Under the pieces are notes generated by a model. The model was given only the letters and a program-made list of their open reading frames with translations, ran no database searches and was not told the origin of the DNA. DNA of 64,000 nt from Acidobacteriota bacterium (GTDB lineage: Bacteria; Acidobacteriota; Terriglobia; Bryobacterales; Bryobacteraceae), in NCBI GenBank assembly GCA_014584705.1, contig JACTMJ010000022.1:1-64000 (forward strand), written 5' to 3'. Positions within the stretch are counted from its first letter, which is position 1. Each line of letters starts with the position of its first letter. Positions 27,434 to 36,106 of this stretch are shown here, one piece after another. The translations under genes were made by a program, and so were the position numbers.

Positions 27434-28807
27434 ATGGCGCATAGGGAAACTGGGTTGAACCGCCGGAATTGGCTGAAAATCGCCGGGTTGAGCGCCGCGC
27501 TGGCCGCGCGATTGCCGGGCCAGGAATCGTACGGCGTGTTTCAGCAATCGCCCCGCGTGCTCTTGAATGAAGACCGGCTGCGGTTGTTGCGGCGTGAAGT
27601 GGAACGCCGGACGGCGCGATGGGTGCAACTGGAGATGCTGCTGCAGGGAGGCGCGCAATTTCCCGAACCCGCCTTCGCGTACGCGCTGGGGCATCTGGCA
27701 ACCGGGGACGCGGATTTGGCGGCCAAGGCCATTTCCGCCGTAGGCCCGCGCACCGGCATCCGGGGGATCGCGCAGGTGCGCGACTGGTGCCGACCCGCGC
27801 TGAAGCCCGCCGATCTCGAACGGTTCGACCAGCGCCTGCTGGCGGCCACGACGACGCTTCCGTCCAATCTGGACGATCCGGGCCTGGCTCGCGATGCCAC
27901 GCTGGCCGCGGTGGCCCTCGCGGACGACTACCCCAAGGCGAGCGCCGACGCGCTTCGGTGGGTGCATACCATCTGGTGGCCTCACCAACTCGCCCGGATC
28001 GGAAAAGGGCAGATCCCAGTAGCCCATGGCGAGGCATTGGCGTTCGTGGAAGTTCTTTACAGCTTCGAGAAGGCGCTGCAACTGGATTTGCGGGAGGGCG
28101 CGTCCGATTTTTTCCGCAGCTTCCCGATCTGGCACCTGCTGCGCCACTACCCGGCTTCCCTGCCCGGCGGAGAGAACGATTACCGCGTGCCGGCGTTCGC
28201 GGGGAACGCGCAGCCGGATCCCGACGTGTGCGCGCGGTCGCGCGCGGCGGAATTGGCCATGGTGGCGCTCGATACCAACGCGGAAGCCAACCAGTATCTG
28301 CAAGGCTGGCTGCTGAGCCCGCGCTTCCGGATGCGCAGTGCTTACGGGGCGCCGTACGAATTCTTCTGGTGCAATCCGTACCAGCCCAGCTTGAGCTATT
28401 TCCATTTGCCGCTGTATCAGCATCTGCCGGCCTTCGGCACGCTGCTGGCGCGTTCGTCCTGGGAGGAGAATGCAAGCTGGTTTGGGTTGATCCAGGGACA
28501 GATGCAATATTTCACTCTCGACGGGATCAAAGTACTCACGCCGCCGACGAAGAACGGGATCTTGGCTCTGGGGCCTTCCACTTTGGTTCTCGAAGGTACC
28601 GCGAACCCAAGCGGGGAAGATTCCGTGGCGGAGATTCCCGAATGTGATCGCGTTTTCTGGCTGGGGTTGCGCCCCTCCGCGCGATATCTGGTGGAAATCG
28701 ACGGGGAGGAACAGGCCGAAGCAGAGACTGACCCAGGCGGAATCCTTTCGGTGGATTTCAGCAATCGTCCCGGCGGCGGAATGTATATTCGGCCGAAACC
28801 AAGCTAA
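27434..28807 (+). CDS. Tat-exported protein, possibly heparinase II/III-like
   Basis: 457-aa protein with a twin-arginine signal (NRRNWLKIAGLSAALAARLPG), so it is exported folded. The first part is helical with repeated ALGHLATGD, AVALADDYPKAS patterns like an alpha/alpha toroid. The second has SLSYFHLPLYQHLPAFGTLLARSSWEENASWFGLIQGQMQYFTLDGIKVL, reminiscent of the beta-sandwich part of heparinase II/III-type polysaccharide lyases (the RSSW segment). This assignment is tentative and no catalytic residue is assigned. It has its own promoter region with a TGTCA-type repeat cluster directly upstream. Confidence 0.5.
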   Translation: MAHRETGLNRRNWLKIAGLSAALAARLPGQESYGVFQQSPRVLLNEDRLRLLRREVERRTARWVQLEMLLQGGAQFPEPAFAYALGHLATGDADLAAKAISAVGPRTGIRGIAQVRDWCRPALKPADLERFDQRLLAATTTLPSNLDDPGLARDATLAAVALADDYPKASADALRWVHTIWWPHQLARIGKGQIPVAHGEALAFVEVLYSFEKALQLDLREGASDFFRSFPIWHLLRHYPASLPGGENDYRVPAFAGNAQPDPDVCARSRAAELAMVALDTNAEANQYLQGWLLSPRFRMRSAYGAPYEFFWCNPYQPSLSYFHLPLYQHLPAFGTLLARSSWEENASWFGLIQGQMQYFTLDGIKVLTPPTKNGILALGPSTLVLEGTANPSGEDSVAEIPECDRVFWLGLRPSARYLVEIDGEEQAEAETDPGGILSVDFSNRPGGGMYIRPKPS

Positions 28808-28837
28808 AACCCAGCCGCGAACGATCCGATGCGGAGA

Positions 28838-29971
28838 CTACGCGACCCGGTGAGAGCGACGTGCACGCGAGGAGAGGCCCTTCTTCCCGGATTTGCCTTC
28901 TACGCTGGATATGGCGGTCACCAGGCCCGGCTCGCGATCCACCACCGGTGACGGGAGGGGCTTCGCCATTGCCTGCGCCAGGCAAACGACGGATTCGCTC
29001 ATTTCCCGTTCCCTTTGGACGGCGGATTCACGGGTATTTTCCGTCAACTTCTCAATCGCCTGCACGAGTTCACGAATCTGGGCGCTGCCTAGTGCGGAAA
29101 GCGCCGCAAGACTGGCCAGCGCCTCCACTTGAACGCCTTGCAGCCCAGGATTCGGCATCGAAGCGCCCGGCACGGCCACATCCCGGGTTGCGGCCTTCGG
29201 TTCCGGCAGTTCCGCGCCAGCTCGTTTGGCCTTTCTCCTGGCGGCCCTGGACGCCCTCGCTGCCTCCGCGACTGCCGTCTCGTGCATCCGCTGCTGATAA
29301 TCCACCTGTCTCCCCGCCATGTCCCGGATCGCGCGTGCGATCGTCCCCATCATTGCGGGGGGCACTTCCCCCTCCACGGGGAACGAAGCAAATGCAACTC
29401 CCATCCGGAGCAGTTGCAGCTCCAGTCTTCCGCTCGAAACCAGTGTGGTCGGGATACTTCCGCCAAGCCAGCGTTCCAGCAAGATGTTGAGCCAATTTCC
29501 ACGCGGAACCCGTCGCATCCGTTCCCGAATCCGAATTGGTACCGCGACGCCATCCACGAGGGCACAGGTACGCCATCCGTCAAGCTTACGGATCTCGATG
29601 CCAATACCATCGGCGGCCAAATAGTCCAGCCAGCGCGCAAAATAGCGGACCGAACGCGCGGTCTCTCGCGGCGTTGCACAGATATCCAGCGTCTCAGGGC
29701 CGCTCAGCCGCAACCGACCATCCGTGCAAACCAACTTCCGCGTGGATTGCAGCCAGGTCTTCTCAATCAGGCGCTGATTGAGACCGGGCAACGCGGTGGG
29801 GCAAGAGTCCATCGAGCGGGTTGGCGGCAACTCCGCGGTCGCGTGCTCAGACCAACTGGGCAGTTGAGCCAGCGAGTGTGCAAACCATTTCCGGAACCGC
29901 TTCACGGCATGGGCTGGAAGAGCCATGTACTTGTGCGTGGGAAAACTTGTGAATGTGCTGACTGCGCTCAT
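28838..29971 (-). CDS. hypothetical protein, unrecognised
   Basis: About 377 aa, soluble, no signal peptide. The N-terminal half (from LPGLNQRLIEKTWLQSTRK to GWRTCALVDGVAVPIRIRERMRRVP) resembles in texture a group of uncharacterised proteins in which an age-dependent variable loop is followed by a short strand and an R/E-rich helix, but I cannot name it. Around residue 235-265 is an Ala/Arg/Lys-rich helix (EAARASRAARRKAKRAG), probably coiled or nucleic-acid binding, and the end is basic. The start is uncertain: 29971, 29926 and 30034 are possible, none with a clear ribosome-binding site. It stands alone in its orientation, 30 bases from a convergent neighbour, behind an AT-rich spacer. Confidence 0.5.
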   Translation of the reverse strand: MSAVSTFTSFPTHKYMALPAHAVKRFRKWFAHSLAQLPSWSEHATAELPPTRSMDSCPTALPGLNQRLIEKTWLQSTRKLVCTDGRLRLSGPETLDICATPRETARSVRYFARWLDYLAADGIGIEIRKLDGWRTCALVDGVAVPIRIRERMRRVPRGNWLNILLERWLGGSIPTTLVSSGRLELQLLRMGVAFASFPVEGEVPPAMMGTIARAIRDMAGRQVDYQQRMHETAVAEAARASRAARRKAKRAGAELPEPKAATRDVAVPGASMPNPGLQGVQVEALASLAALSALGSAQIRELVQAIEKLTENTRESAVQREREMSESVVCLAQAMAKPLPSPVVDREPGLVTAISSVEGKSGKKGLSSRARRSHRVA

Positions 29972-30297
29972 CGTCCGGAAAATGCTCTTGATACAAACTA
30001 CTGAGATTTCCGGGTGATTTCGAGGAGAAGACAAGGCGAACGACTGAAAGCACTAGATCGATCGGTATAGTACGCTTGAGTCTCCTTCATGGAATTTCGT
30101 TTGAGAGTTTTCCCGCAGTGGTTTTCGCCGATGTCGGGCGGTGATTTCAGACCGTCGAGTTCCAACTTGGAACACAAGAATCTTCTCGCAGCGACTTCGA
30201 GTTCTGGCATCGGATGGCGCGCTAGAAAATCCTCTAAGAATTGAGTTTTCAGAAAAAATAATTAATGTTACTTCATTTTTCCCAGGGCGGAGATGCT

Positions 30298-31302
30298 TCA
30301 GTTGTGCGAGGACGCGGGGAGCGGCTTGGACTGGAAGAGTTCTGAGTGGGGTCCGCCGAACTTCACGGAATGCACGGATTCGACGGGGAGACCCGCTTCC
30401 ACCCATCCGTCGAAGCCGCCCAGCAAGGGCCGGATACGATTGATTCCGCGGGATTGGAGACGCATCGCCGTGCGGGCGCTGGTGACTTCGTTCGGGCACG
30501 AGCAATAGAGGACGATGTCCCGGTCCCTTGGGATCTCCGCCGCCCGCTGCTGCAACTCTTCGGGAAGAATCTGGATGGCTCCCGGCACTTTGGCGCCCAC
30601 GAGGTCAATTTCTTCCCGGTGGCGAAGGTCCACCACGGCCAGCGAATCGCCGGATTTGAGATGTTTCCAGACCTCTTGCGGCGCAATTCGCGCCGTGCGC
30701 AAACGGGCGATAAATCGACGCCGGATCCGAAGTTTGAGCGCGAGGTAGCCGGCGAAGACCGCAACCACCACGATCACAAGGCTGGAACCGAGGCCCGCAA
30801 GCCAGACACCGATTCGCTCCACCTCGCTATCGAAGAGATACCCAAGGCTCAGCATGCCGCCCACCCAAAGCGTCGCTCCAATCACGTCAAAGAAGAGGAA
30901 GCGAAGAAACTTCAGGCGGAGCAAACCCGCCAGGGGAGCGGCGACCGCGTTAAGTCCCGGAACGTATTTCGCGAAAACCAGCGTCAGCGGGCCATGCCGG
31001 TGATAGAGATCTCCCGTGCGGCGGGAACAGTCATCCGGCTCCAGCGAGTAGCGGCAGAGAACGCGCACGAGATGGCTGCCGTATTGGCGGCCCAGCAGAT
31101 ACCAGACCGTATCGGCACCCACGCAGGCAGCCATGCCAAACAGATAGGCGAAGCCGAAGTCGAGATTTCCGGAAGCCGCCAGCGCACCCGCTGCCAGCAG
31201 CATCGGAGCGGCGGGCAGCGGGAAGCCGAGTTGCTCCAACAAAACGAAGGCCACCAGGAGGAGGTAGCCGTGCTGAATCAAAAATGCGGCAAGATCCGGC
31301 AT
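30298..31302 (-). CDS. DedA-family membrane protein fused to a rhodanese domain
   Basis: 334-aa fusion. Residues 1-195 form a DedA/VTT membrane domain, with FAYLFGMAACVGADTVWYLLGRQYG and HGPLTLVFAKYVPGLNAVAAPLAGL, including the conserved Arg/Gly pattern of flippase-related DedA proteins. A basic linker leads to a cytoplasmic rhodanese domain (about 210-305: DSLAVVDLRHREEIDLVGAKVPGAIQI, active loop LYCSCPNEVTSAR, LLGGFDGWVEAGLPV). The Cys of the CSCPNE loop would carry the persulfide. DedA proteins are linked to lipid carrier recycling and envelope homeostasis; the rhodanese suggests a sulfur-linked control. Similar fusions occur in other bacteria. Confidence 0.85.
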   Translation of the reverse strand: MPDLAAFLIQHGYLLLVAFVLLEQLGFPLPAAPMLLAAGALAASGNLDFGFAYLFGMAACVGADTVWYLLGRQYGSHLVRVLCRYSLEPDDCSRRTGDLYHRHGPLTLVFAKYVPGLNAVAAPLAGLLRLKFLRFLFFDVIGATLWVGGMLSLGYLFDSEVERIGVWLAGLGSSLVIVVVAVFAGYLALKLRIRRRFIARLRTARIAPQEVWKHLKSGDSLAVVDLRHREEIDLVGAKVPGAIQILPEELQQRAAEIPRDRDIVLYCSCPNEVTSARTAMRLQSRGINRIRPLLGGFDGWVEAGLPVESVHSVKFGGPHSELFQSKPLPASSHN

Positions 31303-31321
31303 GGATTCAAGAAAGGCGAAG

Positions 31322-31344
31322 GGCGGGGACGCTCCGCCCCCGCC
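31322..31344 (-). terminator. GC-rich hairpin after the aldo/keto reductase gene
   Basis: GGCGGGG at 31322-31328 pairs with CCCCGCC at 31338-31344. It lies 22 bases after the aldo/keto reductase stop and before the DedA-rhodanese start on the same strand. Only scattered T follow, so it may attenuate rather than end transcription. Confidence 0.45.
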
Positions 31345-31365
31345 TCAAAAATTGCCACACTCCGG

Positions 31366-32361
31366 CTACGCATCCACATGATTCGCGAAGAATCGATCCA
31401 TCGCCACCTTCTTTCGGTTGGAAAGGTCGCCGGAAAGCTGCCGCATCCGGTTCGCGTCAAACGGCTTGAACGACTTGGCGATTTGGACGTTTTCCTCGAT
31501 TTGCGAAATCTTGGGCATTCCCACCACCGCCGCCGAGACGGGCAGGGAGAGCGAATAGCGGACGAGTTCCTCGGGGGTCGCTTCCCCCTTCAGATGATCC
31601 TGCCCATAGACCTTCATCGCGATGACGCCCATGCCCTTCCGGTTGGCCACGGGAAGGGCGGTTTCCTGGAATCCGCCCTTGGGCCAACGGTAGAAGGAGC
31701 CTCTGCCGGCCGGCAGGTTCATTCCGGCCAGGGCGGCGTTCAAGGCCATCTGCGTGCAATTGAAATCGTGCCGTTCGAGAGCCTTGGCAAGAACGTCCGG
31801 GTAGGCGTGACAGGTGATTCCGATGAAGCGCGCCATCTTCTGGTCGCGAATCTTGTAGACGGTCTTCAGGACGCCGTCCGGCGCTTCAATGGCGGCGAGA
31901 TCGTCCTCGCCGGAAAGTGCGTGGACATGCACGAGATCCACGTGATCGGTATTGAGAAGGCGCAGGCTCTCTTCGAAGCGCTTCATCGCGGCGTCGCCCT
32001 TGCGCTCCTGAATCTTGGTGGTAAGAAAAACTTCCTTGCGCCGGGTCTTCATGATGCGGCCGACGCGCGTTTCGCTGTGCCCGTTCCCGTAGCCTTGAGC
32101 GGTATCGAGGTAGCCAATGCCGAGGTCGATGACCATATTGAGGACACGGTCCGCTTCGTCCTCGTCTTTGTAGGCCAGGAAGCGGCTTCCGCATCCGAAA
32201 GCCAGTATGGTTACCTTGGCGCCCGTTTTCCCGAGGTTGCGCATCGGCATCCCTTTAGAATTGGTTTCGGCAGCGAGCGCCGCGGAAGGTTGCAAGGCAG
32301 CCGCGCCAACACCAGAAGCAATCGCGGTGGTTGCCATAAAATCGCGTCGAGTGATGCTCAT
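31366..32361 (-). CDS. Tat-exported aldo/keto reductase
   Basis: 331-aa NAD(P)H-dependent oxidoreductase with a twin-arginine signal (MSITRRDFMATTAIASG), so it is exported with cofactor bound. The TIM-barrel family core shows MRNLGKTGAKVTILAFGCG, GIGYLDTAQGYGNGHSETRVGRIM with the catalytic Asp and Tyr, the Lys of VFLTTKIQ, and the His of VDLVHVHAL. The C-terminal AAVVGMPKISQIEENV is the cofactor clamp region. ATG 32361 follows GGAGG and begins at the Tat motif; a longer reading from 32439 lacks such a site. The substrate is unknown. Confidence 0.9.
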   Translation of the reverse strand: MSITRRDFMATTAIASGVGAAALQPSAALAAETNSKGMPMRNLGKTGAKVTILAFGCGSRFLAYKDEDEADRVLNMVIDLGIGYLDTAQGYGNGHSETRVGRIMKTRRKEVFLTTKIQERKGDAAMKRFEESLRLLNTDHVDLVHVHALSGEDDLAAIEAPDGVLKTVYKIRDQKMARFIGITCHAYPDVLAKALERHDFNCTQMALNAALAGMNLPAGRGSFYRWPKGGFQETALPVANRKGMGVIAMKVYGQDHLKGEATPEELVRYSLSLPVSAAVVGMPKISQIEENVQIAKSFKPFDANRMRQLSGDLSNRKKVAMDRFFANHVDA

Positions 32362-32511
32362 CGGAAATCCTCCAGAAAACGGCAAATTGCCGTACTGCCA
32401 GCGTATGCGCACTTCCGTACGCGAGTCAATCGACACCACATACTGCCGGAAATCGCATTTCGGCCCGTCGCCGCGCCAAGTTACACTTGAAGTTCAAACC
32501 CACTTACCGGC

Positions 32512-33549
32512 ATGACCTCATTGGAATCGATGGAATCCGCGCTGAATGAAATGGAAACTTCAGCGAAATCGCAGTTAGACGCCTGCGAGACACCCGAAGC
32601 GCTGGAGGCGATCCGGGTGGACGTTCTGGGCCGCAAGGGCCGCCTGGCACAAGTGAGCAAGAGCATGGGCCAACTCACGCATGAGCAGCGCGGCGCCATG
32701 GGGAAGCGGCTCAACCAGGTGAAGGAACTCCTCGAAGCGGCATTTGACGCCCGCCATACGGCATTCTCCTGGGCGGCGCTGGCCGCGCGGCTCGCTGGCG
32801 AATGGGTAGACCTGACCTTGCCCGGCCAGGGGCCGCGCCGGGGCAGCCTGCATCCGGTGACGATCATCCAGAGCGAGATCGAAGACGTATTCCGCTCGCT
32901 CGGATTCACGGTGCTCGACGGCCCGGAGGTGGAGACCGAGTATCACAACTTCGACGCGCTCAATATCCCGTCGGACCACCCGGCGCGCGATATGCAGGAC
33001 ACGTTCTGGATGGCGGGCGGCAATCTGCTGCGCACGCACACTTCTCCCGTGCAGGTTCGCGGCATGCAGAAACTGGGCCCTCCCTTGCGGATGATCGCGC
33101 CGGGCCGCGTCTTCCGCAACGAAGAAGTGGACGCGTCTCACGAGCACACGTTTTACCAGTTGGAAGGAATGATGATTGACCGCGACGTCTCCGTCGCGCA
33201 CCTCATTTACTTTATGAAGACGCTGCTGAGCGAAGTCTTCAAGCGGGACGTGACCGTACGACTGCGGCCGGGCTACTTCCCGTTCGTCGAACCGGGCTTT
33301 GAACTCGATATTGAATGCCTCATCTGCGGCGGCTCCGGCTGCCCGGTGTGCAAGCAGAGCGGCTGGGTGGAACTGTTACCCTGCGGGCTGGTGCATCCGA
33401 ACGTGCTGAGGTTGGGGGGCATTGACCCCGATGAGTGGAACGGCTTCGCCTTCGGGCTGGGCCTCACCCGCCTGGCGATGATGCGCTACGCGATCGACGA
33501 CATCCGGCTTCTGATGAGCGGCGATCTGCGCTTCCTCAACCAGTTCTGA
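32512..33549 (+). CDS. pheS: phenylalanyl-tRNA synthetase, alpha subunit
   Basis: 345-aa class II synthetase subunit; with PheT it charges tRNA-Phe. An N-terminal coiled coil (about 1-90, DVLGRKGRLAQVSKSMGQL) contacts tRNA. The catalytic domain has HPVTIIQSEIEDVFRSLGF, motif 2 PGRVFRNEEVDASHEHTFYQLEGMMID, and motif 3 GFAFGLGLTRLAMMRYAIDDIR. A zinc-ribbon-like insert, CLICGGSGCPVCKQSGW, sits at about 257-273, a feature seen in part of the bacterial PheS proteins. Length is normal. pheT follows after 61 bases. Confidence 0.98.
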   Translation: MTSLESMESALNEMETSAKSQLDACETPEALEAIRVDVLGRKGRLAQVSKSMGQLTHEQRGAMGKRLNQVKELLEAAFDARHTAFSWAALAARLAGEWVDLTLPGQGPRRGSLHPVTIIQSEIEDVFRSLGFTVLDGPEVETEYHNFDALNIPSDHPARDMQDTFWMAGGNLLRTHTSPVQVRGMQKLGPPLRMIAPGRVFRNEEVDASHEHTFYQLEGMMIDRDVSVAHLIYFMKTLLSEVFKRDVTVRLRPGYFPFVEPGFELDIECLICGGSGCPVCKQSGWVELLPCGLVHPNVLRLGGIDPDEWNGFAFGLGLTRLAMMRYAIDDIRLLMSGDLRFLNQF

Positions 33550-33610
33550 GGCGTCTTGCCGCCAGGCGCGCCCGCCCCATCTTATTTTCTGAAGCAAACG
33601 AGCAAACACC

Positions 33611-35977
33611 GTGAAGTTTTCCTACAACTGGCTCAATGAACTTGTCGAAGGAGAGGCGCTGCCGGCGCGCCAACTCAGTGATCGCATTACGCTCCACACG
33701 GCGGAGAGCGAAGGAGTAGAGCGCTGGGCGGAGCATTTCGGCAGCGTCGTGGCCGCTCGCGTCACCCATGTAGAACCCGTACCCGATTCGAAGATCGTGA
33801 AGGCGCGTGTGGATGCCGGCGCGCTGGGAGAAAAGACGCTCGTGTGCGGCGCTCCCAATTGCCGCGAGGGGTTGCTCACGGCGCTGGCCCCGGCGGGAAC
33901 CGTGATCGAAGGGCGGGAAATCGGCTTGGCGACGATCCGCGGCGTCGAGAGCGAGGGGATGCTGGCGAGCGGGGCCGAGTTGGGCCTCAATCGCGACCAC
34001 GACGGGATTCTCGAACTCGAATCCTACCGGGAAGCAGCCGGGCTGAAACCGGGCGAAGCGCTCCCCGGCTGTGAACCGGATTGGATCATCGAGATCGACA
34101 ACAAGAGTCTCACGCACCGTCCGGACCTGTGGGGGCACTACGGCATGGCGCTCGAAGTGGCGGCCATCACCGGCGGAAAGCGGAAAGACCCCGTGAACCT
34201 GGCTCTGGTGCCGGAAGGCAAGTGCCCGTACCGCATTGAAATTCTCGAGAGCAAGCTCGCCCCGCGCTACAGCGGCTTGCTGGTGGAGAACGTCACGGTG
34301 GGGCCCAGCCCGCTCTGGCTGCAGAATCGCCTTTCGAGCATCGGCCTCAATCCGATAAATAACATCGTCGATATCACCAATTTCGTTCTGGCCGAATTGG
34401 GCCAGCCCATGCACGCCTTCGACGCGGACAAGCTGCGCGGCGATACGATCTACGTACGTCCGGCCGGAGAGAATGAGGACTGCCCCGCGCTCAACGAGGA
34501 AGTCTACACACTGAACCCGGCGAATCTCGTGATCGCCGACAGCGGCGGGCCTATTGCCATCGCGGGCGTGATTGGCGGACGGGATTCGGCGATCACCGCT
34601 TCGACGACGCGCGTCTTTCTGGAGAGCGCGAACTTTAGCGCCTCAAACATCCGCCGCACCTCCTCCGCGATCCGGTTGCGCACAGACGCATCCATGCGTT
34701 TCGAGAAGGCACAGGACCCCGCGAACACGGTGCGCGGGATCGCTCGCGCTCTCGAACTCCTGTTGGAGATGTGCCCGGAGGCCCGCGTCGTGGGAGGGTT
34801 GGGCGATGCCTATTTCCCGCCGCCCAAGCCGCGACCCATCGAATTGCCGCATGCATGGCTGGAGCGCAAGCTGGGCCGGAGGATTGCGATCGGCGAAGTT
34901 CGACGCATTCTCGAATCGATCGGCTTCGGGATCGAGCAGCGGGGCGAGGAAGCGCTGCTCGTCGATGTGCCTTCCTGGCGCGCCACGAAGGACATTTCGG
35001 TGAAGGACGATCTCGTGGAAGAGGTCGGCCGGATGGTGGGCTATGCTTCCATCACGCCTCTCCCGCCGCTGACCCCGGCCGTGGTGCCGCACGATAACCC
35101 GGAGCGTCGCCAGCACCACCAGATTCGCCAAACGCTCACGGCGCTCGGATACACCGAGGTCTACAACTATTCTTTCGTCACGGAGAAGCAGGCGGCCGCC
35201 TTCGGGTACTCTCCGGACGCGATGGTGCGGATTGCAAACCCAATCGCCGAAGATCTCGCCTATATGCGGCCAACCCTGCTGCCTGGCGTGCTTGCCAATT
35301 GCGAATCAAACCTGCGGCACTTTGACCGCTTCCGCTTTTTTGAGATCGGCCGCGAGATTCGGAAGAGCGACACGGAATTGCCGGTGGAAGTGAACTACCT
35401 TGCCGTGTGCCGCTGCACGAAAGAAAACGAAGAGAACGGAGCGGGAGAGGCGAACCTGTTCGAGCTGAAGCGGATTGCGCGCCATCTGCTCGCCGAAGCG
35501 CGCCTGGAACCGGACACGGCGCACCAGCATGAACACCCCTTCCGCGCCGCCCGCGTCGCCTGGGAGGGCGCGGACGTGGGCCGTCTCTTTGAATTCCACC
35601 CGGAACTGCTTGAAGCACGCGGAGCCGTGCTCTATCTGAACCTGGACGAAGCGCTGCGGCTCACGCCCGCCACGCGCAAGTACACGCCGCTGCGCCGCTA
35701 CCCCACGAGCAGTTTCGATCTATCCGTGGTGGTGGACCATCGCGAACACGCCGGTGCCATTCAGGACGAGATCCGCGGCTATGCGGGCGAGCATCTGGCC
35801 GAGGTTCAGTTTGTCCGCGCTTACGAAGGCGCGCCGCTGGCGGCCGGACAGAAGAGCCTCAGCTACCGCCTGGTGGTGGGGGCGCTCGACCACACGCTTT
35901 CGAACGACGAACTCACCGGAATCCGGCAGCGCGTGATTGAGGGCCTGCAGCGCGCGGGCCACGAACTCCGGATGTAG
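33611..35977 (+). CDS. pheT: phenylalanyl-tRNA synthetase, beta subunit
   Basis: 788-aa subunit of the alpha2beta2 enzyme. MKFSYNWLNELVEG begins at the usual place. The EMAP-like tRNA-binding domain follows (about 40-150, SKIVKARVDAGALGEKTLVCGAPNCREG), then the B3/B4 editing domain (RPDLWGHYGMALEVAAITG, NIVDITNFVLAELGQPMHAFDADKL), B5 (about 405-480), the catalytic-like core (YTEVYNYSFVTEKQAAAFGY), and the anticodon-binding FDX-ACB domain at the end (YPTSSFDLSVVVD...YRLVVGALDHTLSNDELTGIRQRVIEGLQ). Complete and of normal length. Confidence 0.98.
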   Translation: MKFSYNWLNELVEGEALPARQLSDRITLHTAESEGVERWAEHFGSVVAARVTHVEPVPDSKIVKARVDAGALGEKTLVCGAPNCREGLLTALAPAGTVIEGREIGLATIRGVESEGMLASGAELGLNRDHDGILELESYREAAGLKPGEALPGCEPDWIIEIDNKSLTHRPDLWGHYGMALEVAAITGGKRKDPVNLALVPEGKCPYRIEILESKLAPRYSGLLVENVTVGPSPLWLQNRLSSIGLNPINNIVDITNFVLAELGQPMHAFDADKLRGDTIYVRPAGENEDCPALNEEVYTLNPANLVIADSGGPIAIAGVIGGRDSAITASTTRVFLESANFSASNIRRTSSAIRLRTDASMRFEKAQDPANTVRGIARALELLLEMCPEARVVGGLGDAYFPPPKPRPIELPHAWLERKLGRRIAIGEVRRILESIGFGIEQRGEEALLVDVPSWRATKDISVKDDLVEEVGRMVGYASITPLPPLTPAVVPHDNPERRQHHQIRQTLTALGYTEVYNYSFVTEKQAAAFGYSPDAMVRIANPIAEDLAYMRPTLLPGVLANCESNLRHFDRFRFFEIGREIRKSDTELPVEVNYLAVCRCTKENEENGAGEANLFELKRIARHLLAEARLEPDTAHQHEHPFRAARVAWEGADVGRLFEFHPELLEARGAVLYLNLDEALRLTPATRKYTPLRRYPTSSFDLSVVVDHREHAGAIQDEIRGYAGEHLAEVQFVRAYEGAPLAAGQKSLSYRLVVGALDHTLSNDELTGIRQRVIEGLQRAGHELRM

Positions 35978-36025
35978 GGCACGGCCGCGACGCGCGCATC
36001 GAGTTTCGCCCGATCTTGAGTTTCT

Positions 36026-36041
36026 GGCGGAGAACTCCGCC
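36026..36041 (+). terminator. small hairpin after pheT
   Basis: GGCGGAG-AA-CTCCGCC, 48 bases after the pheT stop. The stem is perfect but short-looped and no U-tract follows, so it is a weak terminator candidate. Confidence 0.3.
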
Positions 36042-36106
36042 GGTGCATCTCCGTGTGATTTAATGACGGAGCCGCCGGCCGCATCGTGGCTCGTGCGGAA
36101 CGCGCC

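Noticed and set aside
30346..32490. 714-codon open frame antisense to the DedA-rhodanese and aldo/keto reductase genes
   Set aside because: Both sense genes are clear family members; the antisense product has the composition of a GC-driven shadow despite its length.
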